NCBI RefSeq assembly: GCF_014649015.1
Contig: NZ_BMSF01000004.1
Location: 186,001-250,000, forward strand
Direction: 5' to 3'
Source of the DNA: Streptomyces narbonensis
GTDB taxonomy: Bacteria > Actinomycetota > Actinomycetes > Streptomycetales > Streptomycetaceae
Length of the DNA: 64,000 bases
A program made the position numbers and the translations under genes. Below the pieces are notes generated by a model, which was not told where the DNA came from, made no database searches, and worked only from the letters and a program-made list of their open reading frames with translations. This document shows positions 9,010 through 16,634 of the stretch, in pieces. Each line of letters opens with the position of its first letter. The first letter of the stretch is position 1.

Positions 9010-9840
9010 GTGGTCCACCGGATCCTGATCGTGACGGCCGTGGCGGCGGAGGCCGACTCCGTCGCCGCCGGCCTCGGTCACGACGCCCGGAACGCACCGC
9101 GAGACACCGTCCGGGAACCCGCCTGGGAGCCCGTACCGCTCCCGGGTGGCCTCACCCTGCGCCGCCACGCCGACGGAGTGGATCTCCTCGTCGGCGGCGT
9201 CGGGCCCGCGGCCGTGGCCGCGGCGACCGGGACGGCGCTCGCCTGCGCCTCACTCGCCGGGGCCGGATCCTGCTCGGGCTCCGGCGCCCCCTACGACCTC
9301 GTCGTCTCCGCCGGGATCGCCGGCGGATTCGCACCCCACGCTCCGCTCGGCACCGTCGTCGTCTCCGATGCGATCGTCGCCGCCGACCTCGGCGCGGAGA
9401 CCCCCGACGGATACCTCGCCGTCGAGGAGCTGGGCTTCGGGCGGTCCGCCCACCCCGTACCGCACTCCCTCACCGAACCCCTCGCCGCCGCGCTGCGCGC
9501 CGGCGGCCTGCCGCACGCCGTCGCGCCCGTCCTCACCGTCTCCACCGTCACCGGCACGGCCGGACGCGCCGCCGAGCTGGCCGGGCGCCACCCGACGGCC
9601 GCCGCCGAGGCGATGGAGGGCTTCGGCGTCGCCGAGGCCTCCGCCGCCTACGGCGTACCCGTCGTCGAGATCCGGGCCGTGTCGAACGCCGTCGGCCCGC
9701 GCGACCGCGCGGCCTGGCGCATCGGGGAGGCCCTGGACGCGCTGAAGAAGGCATTCGCCCTGCTGGCCCCGCCGCTCCTCACGCCCCCCGCCGGCCCCGC
9801 CCGGCTCCCGAACCCCACCCCCTCCGTGGAGGCGAAGTGA
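9010..9840 (+). CDS. mqnB: Futalosine hydrolase
   Basis: A 276-residue nucleoside phosphorylase/hydrolase-fold enzyme that cleaves futalosine to dehypoxanthine futalosine in the futalosine route to menaquinone. Visible signatures are the V-S-A-G-I-A-G-G-F nucleoside-binding strand, V-V-V-S-D-A-I-V-A-A-D-L-G-A and the active-site segment E-A-M-E-G-F-G-V-A, the M-E-x-x motif of MTA/SAH nucleosidase relatives. The R-A-V-S-N strand with a nearby acidic residue completes the site. A GTG start at 9010 is used. The last 4 bp (GTGA) overlap the start of mqnD, implying translational coupling. Confidence 0.92.
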   Translation: MVHRILIVTAVAAEADSVAAGLGHDARNAPRDTVREPAWEPVPLPGGLTLRRHADGVDLLVGGVGPAAVAAATGTALACASLAGAGSCSGSGAPYDLVVSAGIAGGFAPHAPLGTVVVSDAIVAADLGAETPDGYLAVEELGFGRSAHPVPHSLTEPLAAALRAGGLPHAVAPVLTVSTVTGTAGRAAELAGRHPTAAAEAMEGFGVAEASAAYGVPVVEIRAVSNAVGPRDRAAWRIGEALDALKKAFALLAPPLLTPPAGPARLPNPTPSVEAK

Positions 9841-10682
9841 AGCTCAAGATCGCCTACTCGCCCTGCCCGAACGACACCTTCGTCTTCGACGCCTGGGCCC
9901 ACGGCCGCGTCCCCGGCGCCCCGCGCCTGGACGTGACCTTCGCCGACATCGACGTCACCAACGGCTGGGCGGAGGGCGGCACCGACGACCACGACGTCCT
10001 GAAGGTCTCGTACGCCGTGCTGCCGTGGATCCTCGACGAGTACGCGCTGCTGCCCTGCGGCGGCGCGCTCGGCCGGGGCTGCGGGCCGCTCGTCCTCACG
10101 CGCGAGGGTGATGTGGACCTGACGGGGAAGACGGTCGCGGTGCCGAGCGAGCGCTCGACCGCGTACCTCCTCTTCCGGCTGTGGGCGGCCGAGACCGTGC
10201 CGGGAGGAGTCGGGAACGTCGTCGTCATGCCGTTCCACGAGATCATGCCCGCCGTCCGCGACGGCAAGGTCGACGCGGGGCTCGTCATCCACGAGGCCCG
10301 CTTCACCTACCAGAACTACGGCCTGCACTGCCTCGCCGACATGGGCGAGCACTGGGAGGCCACGACCGGGCTGCCGATCCCGCTCGGCGCCATCGTCGCC
10401 CGCCGCTCCCTGGGCGAGGACACCCTGCGGCTGCTCGCCGAGTCGGCCCGCACCTCCGTGCGGATGGCCTGGGACGACCCGGTGGCCTCCCGGCCGTACG
10501 TCCTGGAGCACGCCCAGGAGATGGACCCGAAGGTGGCCGACCAGCACATCGGCCTCTACGTCAACGAGTTCACGGCCGACCTGGGCGAACACGGCTACGC
10601 GGCGGTCCGCGGCCTGCTCACCCGCGCCGCGGCCGAGGGACTCGTACCGCCCCTCGGCCCGGACTCGCTGTCCTTCCCGTAG
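9837..10682 (+). CDS. mqnD: 1,4-dihydroxy-6-naphthoate synthase
   Basis: A 281-residue enzyme of the periplasmic-binding-protein fold that converts cyclic dehypoxanthine futalosine to 1,4-dihydroxy-6-naphthoate in menaquinone synthesis. The N-terminus has the family hallmark Y-S-P-C-P-N-D-T-F-V-F-D-A-W. The D-V-L-K-V-S-Y, G-C-G-P-L-V-L, P-S-E-R-S-T-A-Y-L-L-F and G-L-V-I-H-E-A-R-F-T-Y motifs of MqnD follow in order. The start is a GTG overlapping the mqnB stop. No mqnA, mqnC or mqnE is present in the window. Confidence 0.93.
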   Translation: MKLKIAYSPCPNDTFVFDAWAHGRVPGAPRLDVTFADIDVTNGWAEGGTDDHDVLKVSYAVLPWILDEYALLPCGGALGRGCGPLVLTREGDVDLTGKTVAVPSERSTAYLLFRLWAAETVPGGVGNVVVMPFHEIMPAVRDGKVDAGLVIHEARFTYQNYGLHCLADMGEHWEATTGLPIPLGAIVARRSLGEDTLRLLAESARTSVRMAWDDPVASRPYVLEHAQEMDPKVADQHIGLYVNEFTADLGEHGYAAVRGLLTRAAAEGLVPPLGPDSLSFP

Positions 10683-10691
10683 GCCTCCCGC

Positions 10692-11075
10692 CTACACGTC
10701 GAGTTGGTCCGCCACCGCGCGGAGCAGCCCGGCGATCTTCTTGCCCTGGGTCTTCTCGGGGTAGCGCCCGCGCTCCAGCGCCGGAGTGATGTTCTCCAGG
10801 AGCGTCGTCAGGTCCTGCACGATGGAAGCCAGTTCGTCGGGCTTGCGGCGCTGTGCGGCGGCGACGGACGGCGTCGGATCGAGGATCGCCACGGAGAGCG
10901 CCTGGTCACCACGCTGACCTGCGACGACTCCGAACTCGACCCGCTGGCCCGGCTTCAGTGCGTCGACTCCGGCAGGGAGTACCGACGAGTGCACGAAGAC
11001 GTCGCCGCCGTCGTCACGGGAGAGAAAGCCGAAGCCCTTCTCACTGTTGAACCATTTGACCTTGCCGGTAGGCAC
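10692..11075 (-). CDS. Cold-shock domain protein with C-terminal extension
   Basis: A 127-residue protein. Residues 1-65 are a cold-shock domain with the RNA-binding motifs K-G-F-G-F-L (RNP1-like) and V-F-V-H-S-S (RNP2-like), beginning P-T-G-K-V-K-W-F-N. About 60 extra residues follow, with a K-P-D-E-L-A-S-I-V-Q-D-L helix and a G-K-K-I-A-G-L-L-R-A-V helix. This is the actinobacterial longer CSP form rather than the 67-residue CspA type. The GTG at 11075 is set by the fixed domain start. It converges on mqnD with a 9-bp gap. Confidence 0.9.
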   Translation of the reverse strand: MPTGKVKWFNSEKGFGFLSRDDGGDVFVHSSVLPAGVDALKPGQRVEFGVVAGQRGDQALSVAILDPTPSVAAAQRRKPDELASIVQDLTTLLENITPALERGRYPEKTQGKKIAGLLRAVADQLDV

Positions 11076-11216
11076 GTCTGTCCTCGTCCTCGTACTCGTC
11101 GCTGGGGATGGCAAACGGCGGGTCGACCGACCCGCCGGCACCAAGGCTAGTGCTCCGGCGGCCGCTGACACGACGCCGCCGAAGTGTTCGTACGGCCTGG
11201 GAACTACCCTGACTGG

Positions 11217-11495
11217 ATGCGTAGTGAAACCCCTGCCGGACCGGTGAACGACAGCGCGCCGGGTGACGGCCTCGTCAAGGCCGGTGTCGTGCTCTTCGGC
11301 ATCGGCGCGGTGGCCACGCTGGTCACGGTGGCCCCGCTGTTCCTCGGGACCGAGCCGTTTCCCACCGTCGCGTACACCGTCTCCATGCTCATGGGGGTCG
11401 GATTCGCCGTCGCCGCCGCCGGGGTGCTCCGGTCGATCGCGGCCCAGCGGCGGCAGGCCCGCGAGGGTGCGGCCGCGGGCGTTCAGGCGCGGTAG
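11217..11495 (+). CDS. Small two-helix membrane protein
   Basis: A 92-residue protein with two hydrophobic helices (V-V-L-F-G-I-G-A-V-A-T-L-V-T-V and S-M-L-M-G-V-G-F-A-V-A-A-A-G-V-L). The C-terminal tail is basic (R-S-I-A-A-Q-R-R-Q-A-R), expected in the cytoplasm. I see no known catalytic motif. Its 3' end overlaps the 3' end of the convergent HAD gene by 13 bp. Confidence 0.65.
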   Translation: MRSETPAGPVNDSAPGDGLVKAGVVLFGIGAVATLVTVAPLFLGTEPFPTVAYTVSMLMGVGFAVAAAGVLRSIAAQRRQAREGAAAGVQAR

Positions 11496-12130
11496 GTCTC
11501 CAGCCACGGGCGGAAGTCCGTCAGGTCCGTGAGGACCACGTCCGCGCCGGCCGCGCGGAGCTCCTCCGGGGCGCAGGGGCCGGTCGCGACGGCCACCGCG
11601 AGGGCACCCGCCGTGGCGGCGCCGCGGACGTCGCCGACGTGGTCGCCGACGTACACCTGGGCGTCGTGGGCGCGCAGGGCCTCGGCCTTGCCCTCGGCCC
11701 ACAGGCCGCCCACGACGGCGTCCGGCTCGATGCCGAGGTGCGCGAGGTGCAGCTCGGCGTGCGGGCCGTTCTTGGCGGTGACGACGATCGTGCGGCCGCC
11801 CGCGTCGCGCACGGCCTGGATCGCGTCCCGGGCTCCCGGCATCGGGGGCGAGGGCTCGATCGCGTACGCCGGGTAGAGCGCGCGGTAGCGGGCCACCATC
11901 TCCTCGACCTGCTCCTCGGGGAACCAGTACGCCATCTCGTGGTGGAGCGGCGGGCCGAGGCGGGTGACGACGAGGTCGGCGTCGATCTCCGCGCCGGTCT
12001 CCGCGGCGAAGGCCTCCCAGGCGGCCTTGATGCCCGGGCGGCTGTCGATCAGCGTCAGGTCGAGGTCGAAGCCGACCGTGAGGGGGGACGGGGAGGCAGC
12101 GGGCCGGTGGGGCTGGTTCGTCGTCGTCAT
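11483..12130 (-). CDS. HAD family hydrolase, phosphoglycolate-phosphatase-like
   Basis: A 215-residue HAD-superfamily phosphatase. Motif I is F-D-L-D-L-T-L-I-D (nucleophile and acid/base Asp). Motif II is I-V-V-T-A-K. The motif III Lys lies in W-A-E-G-K-A-E-A-L, and motif IV is Y-V-G-D-H-V-G-D. A helical cap follows motif I, so it is a type C1 HAD like Gph or PpaX. I prefer the ATG at 12130; one nine bases upstream is also possible. The substrate is not determined. Confidence 0.85.
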   Translation of the reverse strand: MTTTNQPHRPAASPSPLTVGFDLDLTLIDSRPGIKAAWEAFAAETGAEIDADLVVTRLGPPLHHEMAYWFPEEQVEEMVARYRALYPAYAIEPSPPMPGARDAIQAVRDAGGRTIVVTAKNGPHAELHLAHLGIEPDAVVGGLWAEGKAEALRAHDAQVYVGDHVGDVRGAATAGALAVAVATGPCAPEELRAAGADVVLTDLTDFRPWLETYRA

Positions 12131-12187
12131 GCGGCCCATTCTGCGGGAGCCGGGTCCGCGCGTTCGAATAATCCGTGCTGCTTACAC

Positions 12188-12206
12188 TGAGGCGAGCCTT
12201 ACCGAA
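12188..12206. promoter_or_regulatory. Iron box (DmdR/IdeR-type operator)
   Basis: The 19-bp sequence TGAGGCGAGCCTTACCGAA agrees at about 15 of 19 positions with the actinobacterial DtxR/IdeR/DmdR consensus TTAGGTTAGSCTWACCTAA. It lies 25 bp before the ATG of the first permease gene, the right place for repression of the iron ABC operon when Fe(II) is plentiful. It also argues against a GTG start at 12175, which would put the operator inside the gene. Confidence 0.65.
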
Positions 12207-12231
12207 CCTCGCCCTCCGCCGATGGGTCCCC

Positions 12232-13236
12232 ATGCCAGCCGCTTTCCCCTCCAGACGCGTCCTCGCGACCTCGGCGGCTGTCGTCGCCCTGCTCCTCGCC
12301 GTCCTCCTGAGCCTCACCGTGGGCGCCCGCGCCATCGCCCCCTCCACCGTCCTCGACGCCCTGCTGCACGGCGGGACGAGCGACGACGCCGAGGTCGTAC
12401 GGCAGCTCAGGGTCCCCCGTACGGTCATCGGCCTCATGGTCGGCACCGCGCTCGCGCTCGCCGGCACCGCGCTCCAGGGCATCACCCGCAATCCGATCGC
12501 CGACCCCGGCATCCTCGGCATCAGCCAGGGCTCGTCGGTGGCCGTGGTCCTCGCCATCGCCTTCCTCGGCGTGCACGACCTGAGCGGGTACGTGTGGTTC
12601 GCCTTCGCCGGCGCCGCGCTCGCCTCGGTCGCCGTCTACGCCATCGCCTCCGGCGGGCGCGGCGGGGCCACGCCCGTGAAGCTGGCGCTCGGCGGCGCCG
12701 CGATCAACGCGCTCCTGCTCTCCGTCACCACCGGTGTCCTCACGACCCGGGCCTCGGCGCTCGACGAGTTCCGGTTCTGGCAGATCGGCTCGCTCGACGG
12801 GCGCGACGCCGGGATCATCGGCCAGATCTGGCCCTTCCTGCTGCTCGGCGCGGTCCTCGTGCTCTCCGTGGCCCGCGGCCTCGACGCGCTCGCGCTCGGC
12901 GAGGACGTGGCCAAGGGACTCGGTCAGCGGGTCGCGACCGTGCGGATCGTCGGCGGTCTCGGCGCTACCGTCCTGACCGGCGCCGCAGTGGCCGCCGCCG
13001 GGCCCGTCGCCTTCGTCGGCCTCGCCGTCCCGCACATCGCGCGGGCCGTCGTCGGCTCCGACCACCGCTGGGTCCTGCCGATGGCCGCGCTGACCGGTCC
13101 GGTGATGCTGCTCGTCGCGGACGTCGCCGGGCGGATCGTCTTCCCGCCGGGCGAGGTGCCCGCCGGGGTGATGACCGCGCTGATCGGCGTGCCGTTCCTG
13201 GTCACCCTGGTGCGGCGGAAGGCGGTGCCCGCATGA
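12232..13236 (+). CDS. FecCD-type iron-siderophore ABC permease, first subunit
   Basis: A 334-residue membrane subunit with about nine hydrophobic segments. It carries FecCD family motifs: R-V-P-R-T early, A-G-T-A-L-Q-G-I-T-R-N-P-I-A-D-P-G-I-L-G-I-S-Q-G, and V-G-L-A-V-P-H-I-A-R near the C-terminus. It pairs with the next gene as a heterodimeric permease for a ferric-siderophore importer. The ATG at 12232 is chosen because the iron box precedes it. The end overlaps the next start by 4 bp (ATGA). No substrate-binding lipoprotein is encoded next to it. Confidence 0.9.
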   Translation: MPAAFPSRRVLATSAAVVALLLAVLLSLTVGARAIAPSTVLDALLHGGTSDDAEVVRQLRVPRTVIGLMVGTALALAGTALQGITRNPIADPGILGISQGSSVAVVLAIAFLGVHDLSGYVWFAFAGAALASVAVYAIASGGRGGATPVKLALGGAAINALLLSVTTGVLTTRASALDEFRFWQIGSLDGRDAGIIGQIWPFLLLGAVLVLSVARGLDALALGEDVAKGLGQRVATVRIVGGLGATVLTGAAVAAAGPVAFVGLAVPHIARAVVGSDHRWVLPMAALTGPVMLLVADVAGRIVFPPGEVPAGVMTALIGVPFLVTLVRRKAVPA

Positions 13237-14291
13237 GCGGCACCACCGTGGTGCGGCCCGCCGGCTACGGGGTCGTGCGCGCCGGGCGGGGCTCGTTCCT
13301 GGTCCACCGGCGCTCGGCCCTCGTCGCGGGCGGGCTCCTCCTGCTCCTGGCCGCCGCCTCCGTCGCGTACCTCTGCGTGGGCGAGCGGTTCGTCGGCCCC
13401 TCGGAGGTCGTACGGATCCTCCTCGGCGAGTCGTCACCGTCGGCGTTCGTCGTGGCGGAGCTGCGCGAGCCGCGGCTCGTCGCCGCGCTCGCCGTCGGCG
13501 CCGCCTTCGGGATCGGCGGCGCCCTCGTCCAGACCGTCGCCCGCAACCCCCTCGCCAGCCCCGACATCATCGGCATCAGCCAGGGTGCGGGCGTGGTCAC
13601 CGTCGCCGCGATGACCTTCGGCATCGGCTCGTACGCCGCGCTGCCGTACCTCTCGATCGCGGGCGGGGTCCTCGCCGCCGCCCTCGTGTACGTCTTCGCC
13701 TGGCGCGGCGGGCTGCACGCGACCCGCTTCGTGCTCATCGGCATCGGTTTCGCGATCGCGCTGCGGTCCCTCACCACGCTCTTCATGACGAAGGGCGACT
13801 ACCTCGTCGCCCAGCAGGCCCAGATCTGGATGACCGGCTCCCTCAACGGCCGGGGCTGGGACGAGTCCGCGCCGATCCGGTGGACGCTGCTCCTGATGCT
13901 GCCCGCCGTGCTGTGGGCCGCCCGCGCCCAGCGGACGGTCTCCCTCGACGACGACACGGCGACCGCCCTCGGCGTCCGGCTCGGCCGGGTCCGCCTCGGG
14001 CTCGTCGCCGTCGGGGTCGTCCTCGCGTCGGTGGCGACGGGCGTCGCGGGGCCGGTCGACTTCGTCGCCCTCCTCGCGCCGCAGATCGCCCGCCGCATGA
14101 CGCGGACCGCGCAGATCCCGCTGCTCTGCTCCGCGCTCGCCGGCGCGGTGACCGTGGTCGTCGCGGACCTGCTCGCCCGGCGGCTCCTCTCCCCCGTCGA
14201 ACTCCCCGTGGGCGTCCTCACGGCGGCGGTCGGCGCCCCGTATCTGATCTGGCTCATCGTCCGGAGCCGTACCGCAGGAGGTAACGCGTGA
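13233..14291 (+). CDS. FecCD-type iron-siderophore ABC permease, second subunit
   Basis: A 352-residue permease, paralogous to the preceding gene, with R-E-P-R-L-V-A-A, G-A-L-V-Q-T-V-A-R-N-P-L-A-S-P-D-I-I-G-I-S and the C-terminal V-A-L-L-A-P-Q-I-A-R-R coupling-helix motif. The N-terminus has a 30-residue cytoplasmic leader. The gene is translationally coupled on both sides (ATGA and GTGA overlaps), so the three-gene unit is one operon. Confidence 0.9.
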   Translation: MSGTTVVRPAGYGVVRAGRGSFLVHRRSALVAGGLLLLLAAASVAYLCVGERFVGPSEVVRILLGESSPSAFVVAELREPRLVAALAVGAAFGIGGALVQTVARNPLASPDIIGISQGAGVVTVAAMTFGIGSYAALPYLSIAGGVLAAALVYVFAWRGGLHATRFVLIGIGFAIALRSLTTLFMTKGDYLVAQQAQIWMTGSLNGRGWDESAPIRWTLLLMLPAVLWAARAQRTVSLDDDTATALGVRLGRVRLGLVAVGVVLASVATGVAGPVDFVALLAPQIARRMTRTAQIPLLCSALAGAVTVVVADLLARRLLSPVELPVGVLTAAVGAPYLIWLIVRSRTAGGNA

Positions 14292-15091
14292 GCAGCAGGC
14301 TGACCGCGCGCGGGCTGACGCTCGCCTACGAGGACCGGACCGTCGTCGACGAGCTGGACCTCGCGATCCCCGACGGCAAGGTCACGGTGATCGTCGGCCC
14401 CAACGCCTGCGGCAAGTCGACCACCCTGCGGGCGCTCGGGCGGCTCCTCAGGCCGGCGGGCGGCGCGGTCCTCCTCGACGGCGAGGAACTGGCCAAGCTG
14501 CCCACGAAGCGGATCGCCCGCTCCATCGGGCTTCTCCCCCAGACGCCCGTCGCGCCGGAGGCCATCACCGTCGGCGACCTGGTCTCCCGGGGCCGCCAGC
14601 CGCACCAGGCCTGGTGGAAGCAGTGGTCGGAGGAGGACGAGCGGGCCGTCACGGACGCCATGGAGCGCACGGACGTGGCCGCACTCGCCGACCGGTCCGT
14701 CGACGCGCTCTCCGGCGGCCAGCGGCAGCGCGTGTGGATCGCGATGGCGCTCGCGCAGGAGACCGACCTGCTCCTCCTGGACGAGCCCACCACCTATCTG
14801 GACATCTCCCACCAGGTGGAGGTCCTCGACCTGGTGCGCCGGCTCAACCGGCTGCGCGGCCGGACCGTCGTCCTCGTCCTGCACGACCTCAACCAGGCCG
14901 CGCGGTACGCCGACCACCTCGTCGCCATGAAGGCCGGCCGGGTGGTCGCGGAGGGGCCCCCGGAGGAGGTCGTGACGGCGGAGCTCGTACGGGACGTCTT
15001 CGGCCTGGAGTCGGTCGTCGTCCCGGACCCGGTCACGGGCTCGCCGCTGGTGGTGCCGGGGGCTCCTTGGCACGCGGAGGTCGTGCGATAG
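14288..15091 (+). CDS. Iron-siderophore ABC transporter ATP-binding protein
   Basis: A 267-residue ATPase of the FepC/FhuC type that powers the two upstream permeases. Walker A is G-P-N-A-C-G-K-S-T. The Q-loop lies in L-L-P-Q-T-P-V, the signature is L-S-G-G-Q-R-Q-R, and Walker B is L-L-L-L-D-E-P-T-T-Y-L-D. The H-loop is V-L-H-D-L-N-Q-A. The GTG start overlaps the preceding stop. The cognate binding protein must be encoded elsewhere. Confidence 0.93.
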   Translation: MSSRLTARGLTLAYEDRTVVDELDLAIPDGKVTVIVGPNACGKSTTLRALGRLLRPAGGAVLLDGEELAKLPTKRIARSIGLLPQTPVAPEAITVGDLVSRGRQPHQAWWKQWSEEDERAVTDAMERTDVAALADRSVDALSGGQRQRVWIAMALAQETDLLLLDEPTTYLDISHQVEVLDLVRRLNRLRGRTVVLVLHDLNQAARYADHLVAMKAGRVVAEGPPEEVVTAELVRDVFGLESVVVPDPVTGSPLVVPGAPWHAEVVR

Positions 15092-15169
15092 CGGAGCGGT
15101 GTCTGCGGCTGTAGAGCTGCGGCTACGGCAGTGTCGGGCGGTCGGTCGCGGTCGGCGATCTGCGATCAG

Positions 15170-15420
15170 TCGGCCGGCGATCGATCGGTCGATCGGTCGA
15201 TCGGTCGATCGGCCGGCCGGCGGTTGGTCGGTTGGTCGGCCGGTCGGCGGCCGGCCGGCGGATGGTCGGCCGGCGGTTGGTCGGCCGGCGGTTGGTCGGC
15301 CGGCGGTTGGTCGGCCGGCGGTTGGTCGGCCGGCGGTTGGTCGGCCGGCGGTTGGTCGGCCGGCGGTTGGTCGGCCGGCGGTTGGTCGGCCGGTCGGCGG
15401 TCGGTCGGTCGGCGGTCGGT
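15170..15420 (+). repeat. Tandem 15-bp (GGTCGGCCGGCGGTT) and 8-bp repeats
   Basis: The left part holds about four copies of GATCGGTC (15180-15214). The right part holds about eight head-to-tail copies of GGTCGGCCGGCGGTT with a partial copy at each end, then degenerate GGTCGGTCGGC. The array fills most of the 334-bp gap between the ABC ATPase gene and the convergent membrane-protein gene. The whole array is rich in GGCCGGC self-complementary cores. It ends 6 bp before the stop codon of the minus-strand gene. Confidence 0.9.
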
Positions 15421-15425
15421 CGGTC

Positions 15426-16562
15426 TCAGTGCTTGCGGGAGCGCCAGAGCAGGAACAGCGCCGAGGCCACGGCCGCGCCCCGCAGTACCCAGGGCCAGGT
15501 TTCGGAGACCGCCGCGCCCATCGCCTCGCCGCCCGGGGCCACGGCCTCGCCCCAGCGGCCCTCGACGCGGCCCCACAGCCAGACGATGCCACTCGCGGCG
15601 GCGAGGCCGGGGATCACGAGGACGGCGCCCTTGACCTCGCCGGGGGTCAGCCGGCGGGAGGCGTACGCGAGGAGCCAGCCGACGGCGAGCGCGAGCAGCG
15701 AGCCGAAGACCGCGCCGCCGATCAGGAGCAGCGCGGCGAGCAGGACGAAGGGGTTCGCGAGGCGCGGGCGGGCGGGGGCCTCCGCCGTCTCCCCGGTCTC
15801 CTCCTCCAGGCCGGCGTCGAGGTCGTGGGCGGGGGCCGCCTTGCGGCGCAGGACGACGCGGGCGGCGCGGCGCCACCGGCCGGGGCCGGCCTCCTCGTCC
15901 CCGGACTCCTCGGTGTCGGCCTCGGGGGCCTGCGGCTCGAAGAAGAGGTCCGGGCGCTCGATGCCGCCGACGAAACCCGGCAGCCCTTCGGTCACGTCGA
16001 CCTCGGTGGCGCGGGTGGCGTCCGTACGCCACCAGTCGGGGTCCATGTCGCCGTCGCGGGGCGGCGGGACGGAGGAGGAGGGCGGGGACTGCCGGGCGGG
16101 CGGTTTCGCTGGGGTCTTCCCGGCCTTGCCGGGAGCCTTGGCCGGCTGGGCCGGCTGGGCCGGCTGGGCCGTCCTGGCCGCATCGGTCGCCTTGGCCGGC
16201 TTGGTCGGCTTGGCCGGCTTGGTCGCCTTGGCCGACCTGGTCGTGTTGGTCGTCTTGGTCGTCCCGGGAGCCCTGGTCCGTGGTTTCGGGAGCGGCGGAC
16301 CCGCCGCTCCGGCCGCTCCGGACGCTGCTCCCGGGCCGTCCTCCGCCCGTTCCACGACCTCGTCCGGCGTACCCAGCGCGCCCAGGATCCCCCGTACCGC
16401 CGCCGGGCTCTCCTCGCCGTACGTCGCCCGGCGCCGGTCGATCTCGTTCCGCAGCGTCGACACCAGCCGCATCCGGTCGCTCGCCGGCAGCTGCCGCTGC
16501 TGTGCCAGATCGCCGACCCGGCTCAGATAGTCGTAGACCAACTGGTCGCTCTCGATCCCCAC
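15426..16562 (-). CDS. HAAS-domain-like membrane protein with Lys/Pro/Ala linker
   Basis: A 378-residue protein in three parts. Residues 1-65 resemble a HAAS (DUF1700-like) helical signalling domain: D-Y-L-S-R-V, then E-I-D-R-R-R, then L-G-T-P-D-E-V-V. Next comes a long Ala/Lys/Pro/Thr linker with K-P-A-K and Q-P-A-Q repeats. The C-terminal third has three to four hydrophobic helices ([12 protein letters not shown], then [17 protein letters not shown]). HAAS domains often work with PadR regulators, but none is adjacent. The GTG at 16562 begins the conserved part. It is divergent from the helicase-associated gene. Confidence 0.7.
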   Translation of the reverse strand: MGIESDQLVYDYLSRVGDLAQQRQLPASDRMRLVSTLRNEIDRRRATYGEESPAAVRGILGALGTPDEVVERAEDGPGAASGAAGAAGPPLPKPRTRAPGTTKTTNTTRSAKATKPAKPTKPAKATDAARTAQPAQPAQPAKAPGKAGKTPAKPPARQSPPSSSVPPPRDGDMDPDWWRTDATRATEVDVTEGLPGFVGGIERPDLFFEPQAPEADTEESGDEEAGPGRWRRAARVVLRRKAAPAHDLDAGLEEETGETAEAPARPRLANPFVLLAALLLIGGAVFGSLLALAVGWLLAYASRRLTPGEVKGAVLVIPGLAAASGIVWLWGRVEGRWGEAVAPGGEAMGAAVSETWPWVLRGAAVASALFLLWRSRKH

Positions 16563-16634
16563 GGTGCCCCTCCACGGCCGGTTCGCCCGGTACGACCCGA
16601 CGGTAGCGCGCGGGCAGGGGCTAACGTGGGGCGG

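Noticed and set aside
15170..15420. CRISPR-like array
   Set aside because: The units are 15 bp and directly contiguous, with no spacers and no cas genes.
15099..16634. N-terminal extension of the helicase-associated gene through the 15-bp repeat
   Set aside because: The frame is open only because of repeats and antisense GC bias; conserved sequence begins at the ATG at 16635.
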